Shown here piece by piece: positions 1 through 5,848 of a stretch of DNA of 12,532 bases. The stretch's first letter is position 1, and every line of letters starts with the position of its first letter. The notes below the pieces were generated by a model. The model searched no databases. It was not told the DNA's origin and saw only the letters and a list, made by a program, of their open reading frames with translations. The position numbers were made by a program, and so were the translations under genes. This stretch comes from JBEIUL01 sp044356865. Its GTDB lineage: Bacteria > Planctomycetota > Phycisphaerae > Phycisphaerales > SM1A02. The DNA lies in contig JBIKVN010000080.1 of assembly GCA_044356865.1 (NCBI GenBank), positions 1 through 12,532 on the forward strand, written 5' to 3'.

Positions 1-2
1 GC

Positions 3-1106
3 CTGCCGCTCGACGACATCCCGGGCAAGTCGGACGCGGGCAGCGCTCGGATCGCCGAGTGGACGGGCTCCTCGTGGGTGGCGGTGGCGGAACTGCTGGC
101 GCCGTCGGTTGACGCGAAGGCGAAGGACTACTTCGGCACGAGCGTGTCGATCTCGGGGGATGTCGCGGTGGTGGGTGCGCCGAACGCGGACGTGTCGGGG
201 AAGACCGACGCGGGTGCGGCGTATGTCTACCGGAACATCGGGGGTACGTGGAGCTTCGAGGCGAAGCTAGCGCGGGCGGTGCCGGCGGCGACGGACAAGT
301 TCGGCTCTTCGGTGTCGGTGCTGGGTGACTTCCTCGCGGTGGGCACTCCGCTGGCGAACGCGGGCGGGGTGACCGACGCAGGCGAGGTGTCGGTGTTCCA
401 GCGGGTCTCGGGCACGTGGACGCTGGCGGCGACGGTGACGGCGGGCGTGAAGACGGCGAGCGACCTGTTTGGGCACGCGGTCGCGCTCGGCGGGAGCGTG
501 TCAGCGCCGACGCTGGTGGTGGGTTGCCCGGGCGACGACGAGACGGGCAAGGCCGGCTGCGGCGCGGCGTACATCCACGCCCTCGCGAGTGCGGGCACGG
601 TCTCGACGGTGACGCGGGTGATCTCGCCGGCGGCGCTGGTGGGTGCGGCGCTCGGCCGGAGCGTGTCGGTCGACGCGACGGGAGCCCGCGTGGCGGCGGG
701 CGCGCCGATCGCGGACGTTCCCGGTGGCGGCACCGACTGCGGCTCGGTGACGGTATGGACGTTCGGCGGCACGGCGTGGACCGGCGTCGAGGTGGCTCCG
801 GTCGACCGTGCGGCGGGCGAGAACTTCGGGGCGAGCGTGTCGCTGCGGGCGGACGGCCTGGCCTTGGTCGCAGGCTCGCCGCTCGACAGCGTGAACGGCA
901 TCGCGGGGCGCGGCTCGGCGGCGGTGCTGACCTTCGACGGCGCGGCCTGGTCGACCTACGACCGGCTGACGCTGCCGGCGGCGGGCAGCACGAGCGCTTC
1001 GAACTTCGGCCGCTCGGTCGCGTTCCGCGGCGCGTCGGTCCTCGTCGGCGGCCCGAAGCACACCCCGCCCGCGGGCGGGACGGTACGCGGGTTCGAGGGG
1101 CCGTGA
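3..1106 (+). CDS. FG-GAP repeat (integrin-alpha-like) beta-propeller protein, 5' truncated
   Basis: The reading frame is open from the window edge, giving 367 visible residues; the true start lies outside the window. The protein is a string of about 56-61-residue repeats, each opening with FGxSVS or a variant (near nt 132, 300, 468, 651, 825 and 1005). A GDxxxVGAP-like strand follows, then a D/G-rich turn (for example DVSGKTDAG) and a strand such as AAYVYR before GTWSF. This is the FG-GAP repeat; five full blades plus pieces of two more fit a seven-bladed propeller. Such proteins are usually exported and bind ligands or calcium through the D/G-rich turns; the signal peptide would be in the missing part. 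The chain stops at the end of the last blade, with no membrane anchor or sorting tail. The substrate is unknown. A GTG at 78 is in frame, but the repeat pattern continues upstream of it, so it is not the start. Confidence 0.9.
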   Translation: MPLDDIPGKSDAGSARIAEWTGSSWVAVAELLAPSVDAKAKDYFGTSVSISGDVAVVGAPNADVSGKTDAGAAYVYRNIGGTWSFEAKLARAVPAATDKFGSSVSVLGDFLAVGTPLANAGGVTDAGEVSVFQRVSGTWTLAATVTAGVKTASDLFGHAVALGGSVSAPTLVVGCPGDDETGKAGCGAAYIHALASAGTVSTVTRVISPAALVGAALGRSVSVDATGARVAAGAPIADVPGGGTDCGSVTVWTFGGTAWTGVEVAPVDRAAGENFGASVSLRADGLALVAGSPLDSVNGIAGRGSAAVLTFDGAAWSTYDRLTLPAAGSTSASNFGRSVAFRGASVLVGGPKHTPPAGGTVRGFEGP

Positions 1107-1113
1107 GGTTGAC

Positions 1114-1188
1114 TCACGATTCGGCCTGAATCGCGCGGGCGAAGTCCGCGGCGTCGCGGAAGCGTCGGGACGGATCCGCGTCCGTGGC
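1114..1188 (-). pseudogene. Possible remnant of a Ser/Thr protein kinase C-terminus
   Basis: Read on the minus strand, this stretch encodes 24 residues ending in TGA and containing DPSRRFRDAADFARAI. That resembles the last helix of bacterial Ser/Thr kinase catalytic domains, where a conserved Arg after a DP turn (DPxxRF/RP) is followed by an amphipathic helix (sAxEfaxaL). The codon just upstream is an in-frame TAG (1189-1191), and no kinase motifs (HRD, DFG, APE) are visible in any minus-strand frame upstream before the EEP gene. It therefore looks like the leftover tail of a deleted or decayed kinase gene. The match is short and rests on recalled family pattern, so chance cannot be excluded. 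Confidence 0.35.
1117..1133 (+). terminator. Small inverted repeat after the FG-GAP gene, possible weak terminator
   Basis: CGATTC (1117-1122) and GAATCG (1128-1133) form a perfect 6-bp stem around a 5-base loop, 10 bases after the stop of the FG-GAP gene. No T-run follows, so a standard intrinsic terminator is not shown. It also overlaps the kinase-like minus-strand stretch and may be a chance palindrome. Confidence 0.2.
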
Positions 1189-1312
1189 CTACGCAAGCGA
1201 GTTCGCGTCCGCCGCGCCGCCATCGAGCCGTCGTGCCCAGCAGCCGATCCCGAACGCAACGGCACGGTGAACGGCGGTGGCTTTCCGCTCCTGCTGTCCG
1301 CGTGGGGCTGAC

Positions 1313-2188
1313 TCACAGCTTCCGTCGGAAGGTCGCACGCACCGGCAGATGGTCCGACGGCCAGCGGCCGTGCGACCGACGCTCGTCAATCGTCGCCGAG
1401 ACGACGGCCAGCTCCGGCGAGGCCAGAATGAAGTCGATCCGCTCGCCCGCGACCTTGTCCTTCCACCCGTTGAAAGTGCCCGATTCAGCGGCCGTGGGGT
1501 TCGCGGCGCGCCAGGCATCGACCAGGCCCCGGTCGTGCAGGGCGCGGATCGCCGCCGATCCCGGCCCGTCGTTGAAGTCCCCGAGCACGATCACCGGATC
1601 CGCCGGCCTCTTCCGCGCGGCGATCCGGCCGGCGATCACCCGCGCCCCCTCGGCCCGCGCCCGCTCGCCACGATGGTCGAGGTGCGTGTTGAAGACGTAG
1701 ATTCCGCTCCCGTCCGTCCGGTCGACCAGGCGGACGAACGTCGCGATCCGCGGCAGCGACGAGTCCCACGAGCGCGAGCCCGGCGTGTCGGGCGTCTCCG
1801 AGAGCCAGAACGTTCCGTGGTCGTCGCGATCGAGCGCGTACCGGTCCGTCCGCCAGAAGATCGGGCATGCCTCGCCGCCGTCCGGTTCGGCGTCGCGTCC
1901 GCGGCTCTCGAACGCGAATCCGGGCAGGGCCTCGGCGACTTCCCGCACCTGGAACGGCAGCGCCTCCTGCAAGCCGAGGAGATCGCCGCCCTCGCGGAGC
2001 GCCTCGAACACCGATTCCCGCCGCCTTTCCCAGCGGTTCTCGCCGTCTTCGGCCGAGCCGAAGCGGATGTTGAAGCTTGTCGCGGTGATGGGCCCCGGCT
2101 CGATCGCCGCAGCGCCGCCCGCGAACGGCACGAGCCCGGCGGCGAGAAGGCCCCCGAGCCGGCCGAGCCTCCGCGATGCTCCGCTCAC
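1313..2188 (-). CDS. Secreted endonuclease/exonuclease/phosphatase (EEP) family protein
   Basis: The 291-residue product has the EEP superfamily (DNase I-like, Mg-dependent phosphodiesterase) motifs in order: SFNIRF (Asn40), LLGLQEA (Glu75), VFNTHLDH (about 165-172), VILGDFND (200-207), RIDFI (250-254) and SDHLPVRA (278-285). These supply the metal-binding Glu, the catalytic His/Asp pair and the active-site Asn residues. The GTG start at 2188-2186 overlaps the DUF486 stop as GTGA, suggesting translational coupling. It also places an N-terminal signal at the right spot: Arg-Arg at 6-7, a hydrophobic run at about 11-27 and a likely AAA cleavage site, so the enzyme probably acts outside the cytoplasm. 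The twin Arg might suggest Tat export, but the motif is incomplete. The substrate (nucleic acid, phospholipid or sugar phosphate) cannot be told from sequence. It is the last gene of the minus-strand run. Confidence 0.92.
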   Translation of the reverse strand: MSGASRRLGRLGGLLAAGLVPFAGGAAAIEPGPITATSFNIRFGSAEDGENRWERRRESVFEALREGGDLLGLQEALPFQVREVAEALPGFAFESRGRDAEPDGGEACPIFWRTDRYALDRDDHGTFWLSETPDTPGSRSWDSSLPRIATFVRLVDRTDGSGIYVFNTHLDHRGERARAEGARVIAGRIAARKRPADPVIVLGDFNDGPGSAAIRALHDRGLVDAWRAANPTAAESGTFNGWKDKVAGERIDFILASPELAVVSATIDERRSHGRWPSDHLPVRATFRRKL

Positions 2189-2547
2189 GCCGCACCCCGC
2201 CCCGACATCGAGACCGCGACCGCCGCCAGTACCAGCAGGAACGCGAGGTAATCGTTCGGCCGCGGCCGCTCGCCCAGGACCGCGATGGCGAAGACCGTGA
2301 AGACGACCAGCGTGATCGCCTCCTGCAGGATCTTGAGCTGCGGAGCCGTGAACGGACCGCCCTGCGAGACGTGCCCGATGCGGTTGGCCGGGACCTGCAG
2401 CATGTACTCGGGCAGGGCGATCAGCCACGAGACGCCGATCGCGAACGGAATCGACCAGGCCGCCTTCTTGAGGTGGCCGTACCAGGCCCAGGTCATGAAG
2501 ACGTTCGAGCCGACCAGCAGGAGGATGGCGGTGATCGCGCGGGACAT
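2185..2547 (-). CDS. DUF486 / DMT-family small membrane protein
   Basis: The 120-residue product has four hydrophobic segments at about 4-23, 28-50, 74-91 and 98-116. It carries the family signature EYMLQVPANRIGH (47-59) followed by APQLKILQEAITL (68-80), typical of the DUF486 (PF04342) 'DMT family protein' group, which is distantly related to drug/metabolite transporters. Length and topology match the family. It should sit in the inner membrane; no substrate is established for the family. The ATG at 2547 has no clear Shine-Dalgarno sequence. A pentanucleotide repeat lies 27-61 bp upstream of the start, between this gene and serS. The stop overlaps the GTG start of the EEP gene. There is no obvious functional link with either neighbour. 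Confidence 0.9.
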   Translation of the reverse strand: MSRAITAILLLVGSNVFMTWAWYGHLKKAAWSIPFAIGVSWLIALPEYMLQVPANRIGHVSQGGPFTAPQLKILQEAITLVVFTVFAIAVLGERPRPNDYLAFLLVLAAVAVSMSGRGAA

Positions 2548-2573
2548 GCCGCGATGGTCGCCGCGGTCGGCCT

Positions 2574-2608
2574 CCCAGTCCAGCCCAGTCCAGTCCAGCC
2601 CAGCCCAG
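2574..2608 (-). repeat. Seven tandem copies of a pentanucleotide (YCCAG / CTGGR)
   Basis: On the plus strand the units are cccag, tccag, cccag, tccag, tccag, cccag and cccag, varying only C/T at the first base. The array fills half of the 66-bp gap between the serS stop and the DUF486 start. The unit is not a multiple of three and the array is non-coding. In this position, copy-number change could alter spacing between an upstream signal and the DUF486 start. No other simple repeat of this size was noticed in the window. Confidence 0.9.
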
Positions 2609-2613
2609 CCGCG

Positions 2614-4011
2614 TCAGCCGATCGACTCCCGACCGCCGACATACGGCCGCAGCGGCTCGGGGATCGCGACCGTGCCGTCCTTCCGCTGGTGGATCTCGAG
2701 CAGCGGGATGAGAATCCGCGGGCTCGCCGCCACCGTGTTGTTCAGGGCGTAGGCGAACACCGGCTTCCCGCTCTCGTCGCGGTACCGCAGGTTCAGCCGT
2801 CGGCACTGGAAGTCGCCGAGGCGGCTCGCGCTGTGCGTCTCGCCGTAGGCCCCGATCGGGATCCCGTCCGGTCCCGGCTCGCCGCGGCCGGGCATCCAGC
2901 ACTCGACGTCGACCATGTCCTCGTTCTTCACGCCGAGGTCGCCGGTGCAGCACTGGAGCAGCCGGTAGGGGAGTTCGAGCGACTGCAGGATCAGCTCGAC
3001 GCTCTCGAGCATGTGCCGGTGCCAGCCGCGGCTCTCGGCCTCGTCGGCCCGGCAGACCACGACCTGCTCGACCTTGTCGAACTGGTGGATCCGGTAGAGG
3101 CCCGCGGTGTCCTTGCCCGCCGCACCGGCCTCGCGGCGGAAGCAGGTCGACACCGTGCAGTACTTCCGCGGCAGGCTCTCGAGCGGCAGGATCTCGTCGG
3201 CATGGAGGCCCATGAGCCCGACCTCTCCGGTGCCGGTGAGGAAGAGGTCGTGGGCCGAGCCGCGGCGGCTCTCCTCGACGTGGTAGGCCTGCTCGCGACC
3301 GGCGGGGAAGAAGCCGGTTCCCACCATGCACTCCTCGCGGACGATCACCGGCACGCCCATCGCGGTGAATCCGCGGCGGTCGCACATGAAGTCGACCGCG
3401 TAGCGAAGCACCGCCTGGTGCAGCCGCATGCCCATGCCGGTCAGCACGTAGTGCCGGGTGCCCGACATCTTGACGCCGCGCTCGAAGTCGACGAGCCCGA
3501 GGTCGCGCACCAGCTCGAGGTGCGTCTTCGGACGGAAGCCCCGGTTCTCGACGAAGCTCCGCCCCGCGTCGAATCCCGGCGGGTTCCACCGGCGGATCTC
3601 GACGTTGTCGTCGCTCGAGCGGCCCTTCGGCACGTCCGCCGCCGGCGGCTGGGGGATCGTGAGCAGGATCGCCTGCAGCGCGGGCTCGATCTCGGCCAGT
3701 TCCCGCTCGAGGGCCTGCTGCGCCTGCTTCAGCGCCACCGGCTTCGCCTCGAGCTCGGCGACCTGCCGCTCGAGCGCCGCCTTCGCGTCGCCCGTCGCCG
3801 CCTTGAGCTGCCCCTTGAGCTTGCCGAGCTGCGGCCCGATCTCCTTCGAGATCCGGTTCTGCTCGGCTCGCGACTCCTCGAGCCGCTGCAGGATGCCTCG
3901 CTTGCGGGCGTCGAGCGCCAGCGCCCCGTCGATGTCGACGGACATGGCCTTGTCGGCCGCTCCCTGGCGGAAACGGTCGGGATTCTCGCGAAGCTGTCGC
4001 AGGTCGATCAT
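2614..4011 (-). CDS. serS: Seryl-tRNA synthetase
   Basis: This cytoplasmic class II enzyme charges tRNA-Ser with serine. The 465-residue length is normal. Residues about 30-115 form the charged, heptad-like arm that grips the long variable loop of tRNA-Ser. The catalytic core has motif 2 (CFRREAGAAGKDTAGLYR, 290-307, with the ATP-binding Arg) and motif 3 (ending NNTVAASPRILIPLLE, 424-439, with Arg432), then the usual tail IPEPLRPYVGG. The ATG at 4011 starts the typical MIDLRQLRENPDRF; a start 13 codons upstream would only add nadK-overlapping sequence. Its first bases overlap the nadK stop as ATGA. Some pocket residues differ from the common bacterial form: TGE (261-263) for TAE, ETHSAS for ExSSCS, and NNTV for NGSG. 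The key Glu and Arg residues remain, so it should be active. Confidence 0.96.
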   Translation of the reverse strand: MIDLRQLRENPDRFRQGAADKAMSVDIDGALALDARKRGILQRLEESRAEQNRISKEIGPQLGKLKGQLKAATGDAKAALERQVAELEAKPVALKQAQQALERELAEIEPALQAILLTIPQPPAADVPKGRSSDDNVEIRRWNPPGFDAGRSFVENRGFRPKTHLELVRDLGLVDFERGVKMSGTRHYVLTGMGMRLHQAVLRYAVDFMCDRRGFTAMGVPVIVREECMVGTGFFPAGREQAYHVEESRRGSAHDLFLTGTGEVGLMGLHADEILPLESLPRKYCTVSTCFRREAGAAGKDTAGLYRIHQFDKVEQVVVCRADEAESRGWHRHMLESVELILQSLELPYRLLQCCTGDLGVKNEDMVDVECWMPGRGEPGPDGIPIGAYGETHSASRLGDFQCRRLNLRYRDESGKPVFAYALNNTVAASPRILIPLLEIHQRKDGTVAIPEPLRPYVGGRESIG

Positions 4012-4871
4012 GGGTCCTTCCGTTCGCGGTATCCGGGCGTCGCCGCCCACCGCATCTTGTCGAGCAGGGTCCGCCAGTACGAGCCGGCGGGATTGCCGAC
4101 GAGTCGGGCCTTCACGCGGTGTTCGGCGAGCCGCACGCGATCGCCCGCCACGAGGGGAACGAGCCCCTGGCCGTCGAACACGACCGCGGTTCCCTCGTTC
4201 GCGCGGGCCACCTCGATCTCGAGCCGGCTCGCGGCCGGCACCACCACCGGGCGGAACGCGAGGCTGTGGGCGCAGTGCGGCGTGATCACGAACGAGTCGA
4301 CATCCGGGTGGACGATCGGTCCGCCCGCCGAGACGCTGTACGCGGTCGAACCGATCGGGGTCGCCACGATCACGCCGTCGCCGGCGAGCGTCGGTCCCGG
4401 CTGGCCGTCGACGGTCATCCGCAACTCGATGAGCCGGTACGGCGGCCCCGCGGTCACCACGCAGTCGTTGATCGCGACGCCCGAGGCCTTGATCGTGCCC
4501 CCGCGCTCGACCACCTCGGCGTGCAGCACCATGCGCTCGCGGATGATCGCTCCCGGCCCGAGCGAACGCTCCGCGTGCAACGCGAAGCTCTCCGGGTCGA
4601 ACTCGGCGAGGAAGCCGAGCCGCCCGAAGTTGATCCCCACGATCGGCGTGCGGCGGTCGAGCAGCCGCCGGGCCTGGGCGAGGATCGTCCCGTCGCCGCC
4701 GACCACCACCGCGACATCGGACGCGGGCGTCGCCGGAAGCGGCGCGTTGTCGGCCGGCAGGTCGGCGACGATCTCGGCGTGGGCCCGCAGCGTCGCGCGG
4801 ATTCCCGGCAGCGCCTCCTCGACGCCCGGACGCTCGCGGTGGGAGAGCAGGATCGCCTTCGGTCGGCTCAT
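4008..4871 (-). CDS. nadK: NAD kinase
   Basis: This cytoplasmic enzyme phosphorylates NAD to NADP using ATP or polyphosphate and is the source of cellular NADP. The 287-residue length is typical. Visible motifs are VVVGGDGTILAQAR (56-68, GGDGT active site), GINFGRLGFLAEF (79-91), INDCVV (135-139 region, the NE/D motif) and the substrate loop GDGVIVATPIGSTAYSVSAGGPIVHP at about 164-189. The common TPTGSTAY is TPIGSTAY here, a tolerated change. The HSLAFRP segment (202-208) also matches the family. The ATG at 4871 overlaps the stop of the ABC ATPase gene (ATGA), and the gene's own stop overlaps serS (ATGA), so it sits inside a translationally coupled trio. There is no obvious metabolic link between NADP synthesis and either neighbour; the grouping may only reflect shared housekeeping expression. 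Confidence 0.96.
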   Translation of the reverse strand: MSRPKAILLSHRERPGVEEALPGIRATLRAHAEIVADLPADNAPLPATPASDVAVVVGGDGTILAQARRLLDRRTPIVGINFGRLGFLAEFDPESFALHAERSLGPGAIIRERMVLHAEVVERGGTIKASGVAINDCVVTAGPPYRLIELRMTVDGQPGPTLAGDGVIVATPIGSTAYSVSAGGPIVHPDVDSFVITPHCAHSLAFRPVVVPAASRLEIEVARANEGTAVVFDGQGLVPLVAGDRVRLAEHRVKARLVGNPAGSYWRTLLDKMRWAATPGYRERKDP

Positions 4872-5815
4872 TGCACCAGTCCCTTCGTGAGCCGCATGAA
4901 TGCCGTCTCGAGGTCGGCCTTCTCGGCCTGCAGTCCCGCGACGCGGAAGCCGTTCGCGACCAGCCGCGACGCGATCTCCGAGGCCCGGAACCCCGACTCC
5001 GGATCGACGCTCGCCGCGATGGTCGCGGTGCCGCCGCGGTCGACGATCTCGACCCGCGTGATCCCGCGGACCTTGCGCAGCAGTTCCGCCGCCTCGTCGG
5101 TGCGCTCGTCGACGGTCACCTCGATGACCTGGCCCGCCGAGGTCCGCCGCATCACGTCGGCGACCGAGCCCGAGTAGACGAGCTTGCCGCGCTCGACGAT
5201 TCCCACCACGTTGCAGAGCTCGGCGAGCTCGTGCAGGAAATGGCTCGAGATGATGATGGTCTTGCCCATCCGGCGCAGTTCCTTCAGCAGCTCGCGCATC
5301 TCGACACGGGCCCGCGGGTCGAGCCCCGATGCGGGCTCGTCCATGAGCAGGACCTTGGGGTCGTGCAGGAGCACGCGGGCGACCGCGAGCCGCTGCTGCA
5401 TGCCGCGCGACAGGCCGTTCACCTCGGACTTCGCCTTGTAGCCGAGCTCGGTGAGGTCGAGCACGTCCTGCACCACCTGCTCGCGGCGCTTGCCGTGGAT
5501 CCCGTAGCAGGAGGCGAAGAACGCGAGGTACTCGACGACCAGCATGTCCTCGTAGGCGCCCATGAAGTCGGGCACGTAGCCGATGATCGGACGGATCAGG
5601 TGGTTCTGGAACCCGACGACCTTCCCGTCGATCCGCGCCTCGCCCCAGGTCGGCTTCAGCAGCGTCGCGAGGATCTTGATCGTGGTCGTCTTGCCCGCCC
5701 CGTTCGGTCCGATGAAGCCGAAGCAGTCGCCCTCGTCGATCGACAGGTTGAGATTGTCGAGGGCGACGAACTCGCCGTACTTCTTCGTGAGGTTGACCGT
5801 CTCGATCATCGGCAT
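4868..5815 (-). CDS. ABC transporter ATP-binding protein (ABC-2/GldA-like)
   Basis: The 315-residue product is a single ATPase domain plus an 80-100-residue C-terminal extension. It shows Walker A GPNGAGKTTT (36-45), signature LSRGMQQR (135-142, in place of LSGGQ), Walker B VLLMDEP (155-161, catalytic Glu160) and the H-loop His192. The usual Q-loop Gln is Asp (IGYVPD, 78-83), a form I recall from GldA-like ATPases. These normally power an ABC-2 export permease or a gliding/secretion-type membrane complex. No permease is encoded next to it; its upstream neighbour, 33 bp away, is the 849-residue protein with two membrane segments. The ATG at 5815 is chosen; a second ATG two codons on (5809) would give MIETVNLTKKYG, equally plausible. 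No clear Shine-Dalgarno sequence is visible. Confidence 0.94.
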   Translation of the reverse strand: MPMIETVNLTKKYGEFVALDNLNLSIDEGDCFGFIGPNGAGKTTTIKILATLLKPTWGEARIDGKVVGFQNHLIRPIIGYVPDFMGAYEDMLVVEYLAFFASCYGIHGKRREQVVQDVLDLTELGYKAKSEVNGLSRGMQQRLAVARVLLHDPKVLLMDEPASGLDPRARVEMRELLKELRRMGKTIIISSHFLHELAELCNVVGIVERGKLVYSGSVADVMRRTSAGQVIEVTVDERTDEAAELLRKVRGITRVEIVDRGGTATIAASVDPESGFRASEIASRLVANGFRVAGLQAEKADLETAFMRLTKGLVQ

Positions 5816-5848
5816 GGCGGGTGGCCGCGAGGGGGAAGGGGGATTGTC

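Noticed and set aside
1107..1312. Possible tRNA or small RNA in the 206-bp gap
   Set aside because: No cloverleaf, T-loop GTTCRA-type sequence or strong hairpin with T-run was found beyond the weak 6-bp stem at 1117-1133.
1110..1316. Direct repeat TGACTCAC at 1110-1117 and 1309-1316, like a target-site duplication around a small insertion
   Set aside because: An 8-bp match within about 200 bp is expected by chance fairly often, and no inverted ends or transposon features lie between the copies.
2176..4890. Very long plus-strand open frame across the serS/nadK region (904 codons)
   Set aside because: It is an antisense shadow of high-GC genes: Arg/Pro/Ala/Asp-rich low-complexity product with no motif, while the minus strand encodes clear serS and nadK.
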